Shown here: in pieces, positions 27,700-37,760 of the stretch
Layout: each line of letters opens with the position of its first letter
Numbering within the stretch: position 1 is the stretch's first letter
Source of the DNA: JARFVT01 sp036677425
GTDB lineage: Bacteria > Pseudomonadota > Alphaproteobacteria > UBA8366 > Aestuariispiraceae
Direction of reading: 5' to 3'
Assembly (NCBI GenBank): GCA_036677425.1
Contig: JARFVT010000013.1
Location: 372,001-436,000, forward strand
Length of the DNA stretch: 64,000 bases
Notes under the pieces: generated by a model
Seen by the model: only the letters and a program-made list of their open reading frames with translations
Told to the model about the DNA's origin: nothing
Database searches by the model: none
Translations under genes and position numbers: made by a program

Positions 27700-29190
27700 T
27701 TACCAAACCATATGCAGAGCGTAAAATATTATTGCCGCCAATATGGCTGATACGGGAACGGTTATTATCCATGCGGCAATTATGGTTAGAAAATGTGAAC
27801 GCCTGACAAGGTTACGATTTTTAATCACATTATCGGATATAGTTTTCTTTGTGGAAAAATTATGCTGATGTTCAAATGGTTTAATATATTTTTTACGTCT
27901 TTTGCTGTGTTTCGTGTAATATTCGCGAAAAAAACCAACGCCAAAAACTGCACCAACGGCGATATGGGTTGAACTAACCGGCAGACCAAGGGTGGAAGCA
28001 ATAATAACCGTTATACCCGCCGATAATGCAACGCAATAGGCACGCATTGGATTCATTTTTGTTATTTGTTCGCCCACCATGCGGATTAATCTTGGGCCAA
28101 ATAGGAATAGGCCTAAACTAATACCCGCCGCACCAATCATCATAACCCATATGGGTATTTCAACCTTGGCGGCGATATCGCCTGATTCTAATGAATGCAG
28201 GATTGACGCCAATGGGCCAACCGCATTGGCAACATCATTTGCGCCATGGGCAAATGATAATAATGCAGCTGAACAAATAAGCGGTAAATTAAATAATTTA
28301 CGCAAAGATTGATTGCGGTTTTCCAAACCTTTAGATTGTCTTTTAACCCATGGTTTTGAAATTAGATATGTCAAAATAAAACAAATAATACCAATTGCAA
28401 TTATTGAAATCACATCGGCTTTCCATATGCGCTTTAGGCCTTTCATCGCCAGATAACAGGCAAAAACCCCACCCATTATGGCAAGCAATAATGGCACCCA
28501 TTTTTTTGCAGCAGCAATTTTATCATCTTGATAAATAATATTGGTTTTAATGAATGCCAAGAAAACTGCGGCGATAATACCGCCTAGCAATGGCGAAATT
28601 ACCCAACTTGCAGCAATCGCCGACATGGTAAACCAGTTGACCACAGAAAAACCAGCCGCTGCAATGCCCGCACCCAAGACACCACCAACAACGGCATGGG
28701 TTGTTGAAACGGGCGCACCGATATAGGTGGCGATATTAACCCATATGGCCGATGATAATAATGCCGCCATCATTGCCATTATGAAAATATCGCTGCTGCC
28801 TACTAATGATGGATCAATAATGCCTTTGGATATGGTTGATACCACATCACCACCAGCTATTAATGCGCCCGCAGTTTCAAAAATCGCAGCTATTATAAGC
28901 GCTGTTGTCAGGCTCATCGCCCGTGAACCAACCGCAGGACCCCCATTATTGGCGACATCATTTGCGCCAATATTAAGCGCCATATAACCGCCGATGGTCG
29001 CGGCAATAATAATTATAATTGCATTGGGATCCGCACCAAAAAAATAGCTGGTGAAGGTTGCAGCCATACATAAAAAAATAAACGCCAAGCCAGGTGCAAA
29101 TAACCGTTGCGACAAAGATATCGTTGATTGTTCGATGGTTACAATTTTTGCTAAATCTTTATCAAGCGTGCGTTTGGTTGAATTTGTCAT
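27700..29190 (-). CDS. Inorganic phosphate transporter (Pit family)
   Basis: A 496-residue membrane protein with about ten to twelve spans. The Pit signature appears twice: GANDVANNGGPAVGSRAM near residue 95 and GANDVANAVGPLAS near 310, each with the duplicated GANDVAN core. SSTHAVVGGVLGAG-like wording (here STTHAVVGGVLGAG) and SSTHIAVGAVFGVG are the matching second motifs. A soluble loop and tail rich in Lys/Arg lie near 425-450. It imports phosphate-metal complexes with protons. It is convergent with mfd, separated by 30 bases. Confidence 0.92.
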   Translation of the reverse strand: MTNSTKRTLDKDLAKIVTIEQSTISLSQRLFAPGLAFIFLCMAATFTSYFFGADPNAIIIIIAATIGGYMALNIGANDVANNGGPAVGSRAMSLTTALIIAAIFETAGALIAGGDVVSTISKGIIDPSLVGSSDIFIMAMMAALLSSAIWVNIATYIGAPVSTTHAVVGGVLGAGIAAAGFSVVNWFTMSAIAASWVISPLLGGIIAAVFLAFIKTNIIYQDDKIAAAKKWVPLLLAIMGGVFACYLAMKGLKRIWKADVISIIAIGIICFILTYLISKPWVKRQSKGLENRNQSLRKLFNLPLICSAALLSFAHGANDVANAVGPLASILHSLESGDIAAKVEIPIWVMMIGAAGISLGLFLFGPRLIRMVGEQITKMNPMRAYCVALSAGITVIIASTLGLPVSSTHIAVGAVFGVGFFREYYTKHSKRRKKYIKPFEHQHNFSTKKTISDNVIKNRNLVRRSHFLTIIAAWIITVPVSAILAAIIFYALHMVW

Positions 29191-29369
29191 TTATCAAATT
29201 TAATAATGAAAAAGTTACATCTGTTAAATAACTGGATTACAATTAAATGGCAAATACTCATTTTATAATTTGGTGATAAATATTGTAAAAACACTAATAA
29301 TAGAGCTTAATCGTAACTAATATTAATAATTGGTAATTAAGCATATCTTAAGGTTATAATTAAGTAATT

Positions 29370-30515
29370 ATGAAAATAAATTCTATAAGTCAATGGTTGT
29401 TAAATTATTTACCTAATGGTCAGCCTACCGATATATTTTTTACTGATTTTGCCGATAGATTATTGCAAGCTGGTGTTAGAATTGACCGTATGGTGCTTTT
29501 TGTTACTACGCCGCACCCAACCGTATTTGGTAGGCGTTTTGTCTGGCAAAAAGGAAAGGGCGTAAAAATAATCGATGCGCCACAAGCCACTAGCCGTTTT
29601 GATATATATATAAACAGCCCCGTATATGAGGTGCGCCATAAAGGTTATGATATTCATTTTGATTTGGATGCGCCAAAATTAGATGGTGAATATAGCGTAT
29701 ATGGTGAGCTTCGCAATGATGGAATGCGCGATTATTTTATTCAAGCATTACCATTCATGGGCGGTAATATAGAGGCGATAAGCTATGCAACATCAGTGAA
29801 AGATGGTTTTTCTGACGCCGAATTAACAATATTTAAAGAAATAAGAATGCCGCTGGCAAGGATTGTGGAAATATTTGCCTTAAATCGTGTGGCAAAGAAC
29901 AGCCTTAATGCTAATGTGGGGCGTGGCACGGGGGAGCGAATATTAAAAGGTAAAATACATTTAGGCGATAGCGATAAAATCAATGCGGTGATTTTATTTT
30001 GTGATTTGCGGCGTTCATCATTATTAGCAGAACAATATGGCTCAGAAAAATTCATCCATATATTAAATGACTTCTTTAGCAGTACCGCAGGCGTGGTTTT
30101 AAATAATGGCGGCGATGTTTTGCGTTTCATTGGTGATGCATTTTTGGCTATATTCCCGATTAATGATGATAAAGATAGTGATATTATTGCGGCACAGAAG
30201 GCATTAAATTCAGCGATTGAAGCCAACAAGTCATTGAAAAAATCAAACGAAGTAGAGCTATCAGCTGGTTTCGGTTTACATATGGGGGAGGTTGTGTATG
30301 GCAATATCGGTACGCCCGAAAGATTGGAATTTACCGTTATTGGCGCAGCAGCGAATGAGGCTGCCCGTATAGAGGGGAAATGCAATGAATTAGGTTATGA
30401 TATATTGGTATCAGAAAAATTTTCAAGTAAATTAACTAAGCAAAAATGGCAAGATCTTGGGCTATATAAATTTAAAAATATCAGTAAAGAAATGCGACTT
30501 TTCACCATTATTTGA
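29370..30515 (+). CDS. Class III adenylate/guanylate cyclase
   Basis: A 381-residue soluble protein. Residues about 200-380 are a class III cyclase domain: AVILFCDLRRSSLLAEQYG carries the first metal Asp, GGDVLRFIGDAFLAIFP the second, and LEFTVIGAAANEAARIE the substrate and transition-state region. The N-terminal 195 residues resemble the sensory part of alphaproteobacterial cyclases but have no domain I can name. No phosphodiesterase or CRP-type gene is near. It probably makes cAMP. Confidence 0.88.
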   Translation: MKINSISQWLLNYLPNGQPTDIFFTDFADRLLQAGVRIDRMVLFVTTPHPTVFGRRFVWQKGKGVKIIDAPQATSRFDIYINSPVYEVRHKGYDIHFDLDAPKLDGEYSVYGELRNDGMRDYFIQALPFMGGNIEAISYATSVKDGFSDAELTIFKEIRMPLARIVEIFALNRVAKNSLNANVGRGTGERILKGKIHLGDSDKINAVILFCDLRRSSLLAEQYGSEKFIHILNDFFSSTAGVVLNNGGDVLRFIGDAFLAIFPINDDKDSDIIAAQKALNSAIEANKSLKKSNEVELSAGFGLHMGEVVYGNIGTPERLEFTVIGAAANEAARIEGKCNELGYDILVSEKFSSKLTKQKWQDLGLYKFKNISKEMRLFTII

Positions 30516-30520
30516 TTATG

Positions 30521-33376
30521 TTAAGCGTTACTAGCAATTAACTTACCTTTCATATCTAAATAATTTTTTAAATAATATCCCGTATGGCTTTCAGATGTCA
30601 TTGCCACATCTTCTGGCGTTCCTTCGGCAATTATCTTACCGCCATTATTGCCGCCATCTGGCCCAATATCTATCACCCAATCTGCGGTTTTTATTACCTC
30701 TAAATTATGTTCAATAACGATGATGCTATTACCCGCATTGACCAATGCTTGCAAGACTTCTAATAATTTTCGAACATCTTCAAAATGCAATCCTGTTGTT
30801 GGCTCGTCTAAAATATAAAGGGTTCGCCCCGTCGCCCGTCGTGATAACTCCTTGGCAAGCTTGACCCGTTGCGCTTCACCACCAGAAAGGGTGGTTGCCT
30901 GTTGGCCTACCTTGATATAACCAAGCCCGACTTTTTGCAAAGTAACCATTTTATCGCGAATATTGGGTGCGGCCTTAAAAAATACTGCCGCCTCGTCAAC
31001 GCTCATATCCAAAATATCGGCAATGGATTTATCACGATAACATATTTCCAATGTTTCGCGGTTATAACGCTTGCCAAGGCATTGATCGCATTTGACATAA
31101 ACATCGGGTAGAAAATGCATTTCAATTTTTATAACTCCATCGCCATGGCATGCCTCGCACCGACCACCTTTAACATTGAAGCTAAATCTTCCCGGAAGAT
31201 AACCACGTATTTTTGCCTCTGGCAGGGCGGCAAACCATTCGCGTATGGGTGTGAATGCGCCAGTATAGGTTGCGGGGTTTGATCTTGGGGTGCGACCAAT
31301 TGGCGATTGGTTAATATCGATCACCTTGTCCAAATTATCGATGCCAGTAATCTTGCCATGCTTGCCCGGGATTGCATTTGCCCCCATTAAATTACGGTGC
31401 AATGCCTTCCATAATGTTTCGATCACCAATGATGATTTGCCGCTGCCTGATACGCCCGTTACACATGTAAAAAGCCCAAGCGGAAATGAAACATCAATAT
31501 TTTGCAGGTTATTTTCGCTGGCATTGAATATTTTAATATATTTACCCCTTTTGGGCTTGCGTCTAGTTATGGGGATTTCAACTTTTCTTCGACCTGTAAT
31601 ATATTGCGCCGTTAGTGATTCTTCACATTTAAATACTTCTTCGGGAAGGCCTGCCGCCACTACATTGCCACCATTAACGCCCGCCAAAACCCCCATATCG
31701 ATTAAGTAATCAGCCGCCCTTATTGCTTCTTCATCATGTTCAACGACAATCACCGTATTGCCAAGGTCGCGTAATCGTTTAAGGGTTATAAGCAAACGGT
31801 CATTATCGCGTTGATGCAGGCCAATTGATGGCTCATCCAACACATATAATACCCCCGTTAAGCCCGAACCGATTTGGCTGGCAAGGCGAATGCGTTGGCT
31901 TTCACCGCCTGATAATGTACCTGAATTACGGTTTAATGCCAAATATTGCAAACCAACATTATTTAAAAAACCAAGCCTTTCGTTGATTTCTTTTAGGATT
32001 GTTTTGGCAATTATGCTTTGTTTTTCGCTTAGATATTTATCCACATCCATAAACCATTTTGCTGCGGCACTAATGGATAATTCAGTTATTTCGGCAATAT
32101 GTTTATGATTTATTTTAACCGCCAATGCTTCTTTTTTTAACCGATAACCATTGCATTTATGGCATGAATGCACCGATTGATATTTGGCTATGGTCTCGCG
32201 CGCCCAATTGCTATCGGTTTCGCGGTAACGCCGCTGCATATTGCTTATAACGCCTTCAAATGGTTTTTTTGTGCTATATGTTCTTTTACCATCATCATAG
32301 GTAAATTTTATTTCTTGCCTATCGCTGCCATATAAAATTATCTGTTGTAACTTTTTGTCTAAATCGCCAAAGGCATCATTCATCGATGCCTTATAATGTT
32401 TTATCACCGCCTTTAATGTTTGGCGATAATATGGCGCGGGGGATTTTGACCAAGGGGCGATTGCGCCGTCTTTTATTGATTTTGATATATCTGGTACAAC
32501 CAAATCTTCATCAAAAAATATTTCAGTGCCAAGCCCATCACAGGCGGGGCAAGCGCCAAATGGATTGTTAAATGAAAATAATCTCGGTTCAATTTCCTCG
32601 ATCGTGAAACCACTTACTGGGCAGGCAAATTTGGCAGAATAAATATCTTGTTTACCAGTATCGGAATTTTCAACGAATAATAAACCATCTGATTATTCTA
32701 GCTCTGTTTCAATCTAATCGGCTAATCGGTTGGCATTATCTTCTTTGATAACGATGCGGTCTACCACCACATCAATATTATGTTTATTGTTTTTTTCTAA
32801 CGAAGGTAATTCTTCGATAAGATAAAATTCGCCATCAACTTTGACCCGTTGAAAGCCATTTTTTTGTAATTGGCTAAATTCCTTGCGATATTCGCCCTTG
32901 CGACCGCGTATGATTGGCGCAAGTAAATATAATTTAGTCCCGATTGGCATTTCTAAAATACGATCAACCATTTGCGTTACCGATTGGCTTTCAATGGCAA
33001 GACCAGTTGTTGGTGAATATGGAATGCCAACACGGGCAAATAATAACCGCATATAATCGTAAATTTCGGTTACTGTGCCAACTGTTGATCTAGGGTTTTT
33101 TGATGTGGTTTTTTGTTCAATAGATATTGCAGGTGATAAACCATCGATCGAATCCACATCGGGTTTTTGCATCATTTCCAAAAATTGCCGGGCATAGGCC
33201 GAAAGGCTTTCCACATAACGGCGTTGGCCTTCGGCATATATGGTATCAAAGTCCAGTGAAGATTTACCAGAACCAGATTGTCCAGTAATCACCACCAGCT
33301 TATCGCGTGGTATATCCACATCAATATTTTTTAAATTATGTTCGAGTGCGCCGCGTACACGGATTGAAGATACCAT
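30521..33376 (-). pseudogene. uvrA: UvrA excinuclease subunit interrupted by two in-frame stop codons
   Basis: The reverse strand from 33376 to 30521 is a single 952-codon frame of UvrA, the damage-recognising ABC ATPase of nucleotide excision repair. It is broken by TAG at codon 221 (32714-32716) and TAA at codon 228 (32693-32695). The text between and after the stops is normal UvrA (QDIYSAKFACPVSGF, FNNPFGACPACDGLG). Both ABC domains, the zinc Cys motifs and LSGGESQRIRLA / LSGGEAQRVKLA are intact. In Walker A a normally conserved Ala is Asp (GSGKSSLDFDT, residue 42). No ribosome site supports a restart. It may be a recent pseudogene, a sequencing fault or readthrough. It is divergent from ssb. 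Confidence 0.88.
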
Positions 33377-33549
33377 TTTTAAGACCTATTCATATATCGC
33401 TGATAATGGGGTTCGTAAGCTATGGAATTAGCCAAGCTATATTATTTTAAATTATAAAGCAAAATTAATTGCTTTTATGGGTTAGTTTAATTTATTATCG
33501 GGTAATTATGTAAATATCGAAATAATATCTTATAACGGAGTAGTGATAA

Positions 33550-34077
33550 ATGTCTGGCAGTTTAAATAAAGTAATTCTTGTGGGAAATCTTGGGCGTGAT
33601 CCAGAAATAAGATCAATGCAAAATGGTGATAAAGTGGCAAATTTAAATATTGCCACATCGGAAAACTGGAAAGATCGTGATGGTAATAGGCAAGAAAAAA
33701 CCGAATGGCATCGGGTGGTGATATTTGGTAAAATTGCCGAAGTTTGCGAAAGATATTTAAAAAAAGGCTCAAAAGTTTTAATCGAAGGAAAACTTGTTAC
33801 CAGAAAATGGGTTGATAAAAATAATAATGATAAATATACGACAGAAGTCGTGGTCTCGGGATTTAATGGTGGTATGACCATGTTAGATAGTCGTGGCGGT
33901 GGCGATGGTCAATCTAATAACGGCGGCGGTTATGGCGGTGGTCAATCGAATAATAACCAATCCAATAACGGCGGCGGTTATGGCGGTGGTCAATCAAATA
34001 ATAACCAGTCGAATAACAATAGCGGCAATAGCTCACCAGATTATAGTGCTGATTTGGACGATGATATTCCATTTTAA
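33550..34077 (+). CDS. ssb: Single-stranded DNA-binding protein
   Basis: A 175-residue SSB. The OB fold (about 1-112) has LNKVILVGNLGRDPEIRSMQ, NIATSENWKDR and TEWHRVVIFGKIAEVCERYL. A Gly/Asn/Gln-rich linker follows, and the acidic tip DLDDDIPF binds partner proteins such as RecG. The linker contains a 48-base tandem duplication (33910-34005). The ATG at 33550 follows AACGGAG at 33533-33539. It is divergent from uvrA, a standard arrangement. Confidence 0.95.
   Translation: MSGSLNKVILVGNLGRDPEIRSMQNGDKVANLNIATSENWKDRDGNRQEKTEWHRVVIFGKIAEVCERYLKKGSKVLIEGKLVTRKWVDKNNNDKYTTEVVVSGFNGGMTMLDSRGGGDGQSNNGGGYGGGQSNNNQSNNGGGYGGGQSNNNQSNNNSGNSSPDYSADLDDDIPF
33910..34005. repeat. 48-bp tandem duplication in the ssb linker
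   Basis: Two adjacent 48-base units (33910-33957 and 33958-34005) differ at only a few third positions. They encode the repeated peptide with SNNGGGYGGGQSNNN. The copy number does not affect the reading frame. Confidence 0.85.
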
Positions 34078-34237
34078 GGTAAAGTTAGCATTTATGATAG
34101 ACAGCGTATGGTTGTTATATTAATATATTCTAACTATAGAATTGTTTAATATTTTGTTTGTTTGTTTATTAAAATTAGATATTATTAAAACCATACTTAT
34201 ATAATGATTGGAAATTGATTTGTTAAATTTAAAAAAA

Positions 34238-34909
34238 ATGCGGGTTGGATATGTTATATTATCTATATTCACTATATTAATATCAGCACAAACGGCAAAT
34301 GCTCAGAAAAAACCGATGTCTGGGGTATTTATAGGTGTGGATGCTGGTTATTTAAACAGTAATATTTCTGGTTTTGCAGAAACTTTCCCGCCGTTATATG
34401 CTGCGAAGAAACGAACTAATTTTGATTTAAGTAATTCTGCTGCTGTTGTCGGCATAAATCTTGGTTACGGTCATCATTGGAAAAATGATATATTCACGGC
34501 GATTGAACTTGGATATTCTGAATTTTTAAATCCAATAGAAACCATAGTTAAAACCACGCCAGCACATGAGGTCACAATTAAATATTCTAACAGGTTAGAT
34601 CTAACGGCATTAATCGGCTATGATTTATCTAATATTGAAACTTTATACACTAGAATTGGCGTAGGTATAAGCGATGTTAATATTTCCCCTCGTGATACAG
34701 GTGGAACTGGTGGTGCATTCCATGATTTACATGGTATAGTTTATGGCGTTGGATATTCGCGTAGCTTTACCGATAATATCAGTTTTAATGCCGATTTAAA
34801 AGGTTTCACGGTTAGTGATTCTTATAATAATGATAAAAATGACGGTGAAAATTATGATATTAAAATGCAAGATATTCAGATAGCTATTGGGGTAAAATAT
34901 AATTTCTAA
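34238..34909 (+). CDS. Outer-membrane beta-barrel protein (OmpA/OmpW-like small porin)
   Basis: A protein of about 223 residues with a Sec signal peptide (MRVGYVILSIFTILISAQ then TANA|Q) and alternating hydrophobic strands. The pattern GVFIGVDAGYLNS, VVGINLGYGHHW, FTAIELGYSEF, LTALIGYDLS and a C-terminal IAIGVKYNF with terminal Phe is typical of eight-stranded surface barrels. The ATG at 34238 gives a proper signal; in-frame TTG codons at 34208 and 34220 are alternatives, and none has a strong ribosome site. The specific function is unknown. Confidence 0.75.
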   Translation: MRVGYVILSIFTILISAQTANAQKKPMSGVFIGVDAGYLNSNISGFAETFPPLYAAKKRTNFDLSNSAAVVGINLGYGHHWKNDIFTAIELGYSEFLNPIETIVKTTPAHEVTIKYSNRLDLTALIGYDLSNIETLYTRIGVGISDVNISPRDTGGTGGAFHDLHGIVYGVGYSRSFTDNISFNADLKGFTVSDSYNNDKNDGENYDIKMQDIQIAIGVKYNF

Positions 34910-34953
34910 ATAATATATAACATAATATATACTGTCTGAAATATTATTTAGAG

Positions 34954-37038
34954 CTAACCAGATTGTAAATTGGCAATTGCGCTATCGCGTTCAAATAAAT
35001 ACAGCAATATGCGCAATGCTTGCCCGCGTTCGCTGGTCAATTTTGGGTCTTTTAATAATATTAATTTGGCATCATCGGCAGCGGCCTTTATCAAATGACC
35101 ATGAATGGCAAAATCAGCCAAGCGCATATTTGGTAGGCCGCTTTGCCTTGTTCCTAGAACCTCGCCTGCGCCGCGTAATTCAAGGTCTTTTTCGGCAATT
35201 AAAAAGCCGTCATTGCTTTGACTTAAAATTTTTAATCGCGCCCTCGCCGTATCGCTTAATTTTTCTGACCTTAATAAAATACATGTGGATTGTGCTGCCC
35301 CACGACCAATTCTGCCGCGCAATTGATGCAATTGGGCAAGGCCGAAACGTTCGGCATGTTCAATAACCATAACCGTTGCGGCGGGAACATCAACTCCAAC
35401 TTCGATAACTGTTGTCGATACTAATAAATTAACATTGCCATCGCTAAAACTGCTCATGGCATCGTCTTTTTCTTTTGCCTTCATCCTACCATGCACCAAT
35501 GCGACTTTATCTTTGCCAAAATGCTTTGATAATTGCAAAAACCTCGCTTCGGCGGCGGCTAGATCCAATATATCTGATTCTTCCACCAATGGGCAGACCC
35601 AATATATTTTTGCACCCTGTGCTATTTTACGCTCGACTGCGTTAACCACTTCATCAAGTCGATTATTATTAATAACAATAGTTTCAATTTCTTTGCGCCC
35701 TGCTGGTTTTTCAAGCAATCTTGAATCATCCAGATCGCCATAGGCGCTCATCATTAATGTACGTGGAATTGGCGTTGCGGTCATTACCAACATATCAATG
35801 CCATTGCCCTTTTTTGCCAATGCTAACCGTTGATGAACGCCGAATTTATGTTGTTCATCGATAATTGCTAATGTTAGTGATTTAAATTTAACATCAGCTT
35901 GAAATAAGGCATGAGTGCCGATTAAAATTGATATTTTACCATTGGCTAGGTCAGTTAATATTTTATCGCGGGCTTTACCCTTATCACGTCCAGTTAATAG
36001 CCCAATATTAATGCCGATGATATTGGCAAGTGGCGCAATAGTTTTAAAATGCTGTTTGGCGAGGATTTCTGTTGGTGCCATTAATGCTGCTTGTCCACCG
36101 CATTCAATGGCATTTAACATAGCCAATAATGCAACAATGGTTTTACCGCTGCCAACATCGCCTTGAAGTAGACGCAACATGCGGCTCGGTTGTTTCATAT
36201 CTTGATAAATCTCGTCCAATGATCTTATCTGGCATTTAGTTAATTCAAATGGCAGTGAGTTTAATATTTTTTGCCGTAATTTTCCATCACCATCGATTAT
36301 TATTCCAGATTGTTTTTTTACTTGCTGGCGCATGATTGCCAATGCCAATTGATTAGCCAGTAATTCATCAAATGCTAAACGTTGCCTTGCGGGATTATCG
36401 CTTGAAATATCGAGAATATTTTGTGGATTATGGGTGCTTAACAATGCCAGATGCCATGACTGCCATTTTTGTTGTTTTACATAGTCGCTATCTTGCCATT
36501 CTGGTAATTGTTTAACATGTTTTAATGATGAACAAATTGCTTTATACAAGGTTTTTGGCGTTACCCCCGCCATTAATTGATATACGGCCTCTATCTTTGG
36601 CATTTCACCTATTTGATCGGGTGGTAAAATATAATCAGGATGCGCCATTTGCTTGATATCATTATAGGAATCTAATCTGCCGCTTATTATGCGTGTTTCG
36701 CCTTCGGGTAATTGATTTAAAAACCATTTTTTATCTCCACGAAAGAATATTAAGGTTATTTCCCCCGTATCATCACCACAGCTTATACGATATGGGCGTT
36801 TGCGACCATTTGATGGATGATGTTTGATAATTTTAACATTCAAAGTGGCTATTCGGCCAATTTCCGCATCAATAATTTTTGGACAATATTGCCTATCGGT
36901 TATTTCACGCGGCAAATGCCATAATAGATCGATAATATGTGGGCCTGCCAGTTTTTCAATATATTTACCAATGCGCGGCCCAATGCCTGGCAGGTTGGTA
37001 ATTGCTGCAAAATAGGGAAAAAGACTTTCAGGGCGCAT
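34954..37038 (-). CDS. recG: ATP-dependent DNA helicase RecG
   Basis: A 694-residue SF2 helicase that remodels stalled replication forks. The N-terminal wedge/OB domain has LPGIGPRIGKYIEKLAGP near residue 17 and LLWHLPREITDR. The motor has RLLQGDVGSGKTIVALLAML (Walker A), IIDEQHKFGVHQRLAL (DEQH) and TATPIPRTLMMSAYGD. The C-terminus has the LHQLRGRIGRG and GFLIAEKDLELRGAGEVLG blocks. It is full length and intact. Confidence 0.95.
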   Translation of the reverse strand: MRPESLFPYFAAITNLPGIGPRIGKYIEKLAGPHIIDLLWHLPREITDRQYCPKIIDAEIGRIATLNVKIIKHHPSNGRKRPYRISCGDDTGEITLIFFRGDKKWFLNQLPEGETRIISGRLDSYNDIKQMAHPDYILPPDQIGEMPKIEAVYQLMAGVTPKTLYKAICSSLKHVKQLPEWQDSDYVKQQKWQSWHLALLSTHNPQNILDISSDNPARQRLAFDELLANQLALAIMRQQVKKQSGIIIDGDGKLRQKILNSLPFELTKCQIRSLDEIYQDMKQPSRMLRLLQGDVGSGKTIVALLAMLNAIECGGQAALMAPTEILAKQHFKTIAPLANIIGINIGLLTGRDKGKARDKILTDLANGKISILIGTHALFQADVKFKSLTLAIIDEQHKFGVHQRLALAKKGNGIDMLVMTATPIPRTLMMSAYGDLDDSRLLEKPAGRKEIETIVINNNRLDEVVNAVERKIAQGAKIYWVCPLVEESDILDLAAAEARFLQLSKHFGKDKVALVHGRMKAKEKDDAMSSFSDGNVNLLVSTTVIEVGVDVPAATVMVIEHAERFGLAQLHQLRGRIGRGAAQSTCILLRSEKLSDTARARLKILSQSNDGFLIAEKDLELRGAGEVLGTRQSGLPNMRLADFAIHGHLIKAAADDAKLILLKDPKLTSERGQALRILLYLFERDSAIANLQSG

Positions 37039-37089
37039 TGATGATTGCCTGTCATGGTTACTTGTTATTAATATTTATATGTTATTTAA

Positions 37090-37746
37090 TTATCTCAAAT
37101 CGCTATTAATCATACTATCTTGTAATGATAAATCAAATATAGGAAAGAATGCTTCGGCCTCTTGTGCGCCAGAGATACTATATTTTTCATTAAAAATAAA
37201 ATATGGTACACCGCCTATACCTTCGTGCCGTGCCTGTTGGCTGGATATTTTTATATGTTCAACATCATCATTTGTTTGTAAATAATCATATGCTGCGGCT
37301 TTATCTATGCCAACAGAAGCGGCGATTTTCGATAATATGTTAATATCACCAATATTCTTACCTTGGATAAAATAACCATTGAATAGGTTTTCGACTAAAC
37401 TATTTACAGCATTAGGATCAATATCTTTGACATATTTTGCCAATCGATGGGCGTTGCTGCTATTTACTGTATGAGTTATTTTTTTAAATTGAAAATAGAT
37501 GCCAATGCTATTGCCCGCAAGCTTGATATTATTATAAATATCATCTGCATTTTTGGGCGAGCCAAATTTAAGGCTAAGATAGTGTTGGCGATCCATTCCA
37601 TCGACTGGCATATCAGGGTTTAATTGAAATGGCTGCCAATTGATATTAAACTTTGCATCTGTTCTTGCCTTCAATGCTGTTTCCAACCGCCTCTTGCCAA
37701 TGAAGCACCAAGGGCAGATGAAATCAGAAAAAATATCAAGCCGCAT
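37090..37746 (-). CDS. DsbA-family oxidoreductase (FrnE-like)
   Basis: A 218-residue cytoplasmic protein of the DsbA/FrnE group. The thioredoxin-like active site is CPWC in FSDFICPWCFIGKRRLE near residue 12. A helical insert follows, and the cis-Pro strand GIGGVPYFIFNEKYSISGAQ is near 178. There is no signal peptide. Members reduce or isomerise thiol substrates in the cytoplasm and are often linked to oxidative stress. It lies 14 bases downstream of the PleD-like gene on the same strand. Confidence 0.87.
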   Translation of the reverse strand: MRLDIFSDFICPWCFIGKRRLETALKARTDAKFNINWQPFQLNPDMPVDGMDRQHYLSLKFGSPKNADDIYNNIKLAGNSIGIYFQFKKITHTVNSSNAHRLAKYVKDIDPNAVNSLVENLFNGYFIQGKNIGDINILSKIAASVGIDKAAAYDYLQTNDDVEHIKISSQQARHEGIGGVPYFIFNEKYSISGAQEAEAFFPIFDLSLQDSMINSDLR

Positions 37747-37760
37747 ATATTGATATTCCT

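Noticed and set aside
33377..33549. LexA box between uvrA and ssb
   Set aside because: I looked for the alphaproteobacterial GTTC-N7-GTTC pattern; only a poor partial match was found.
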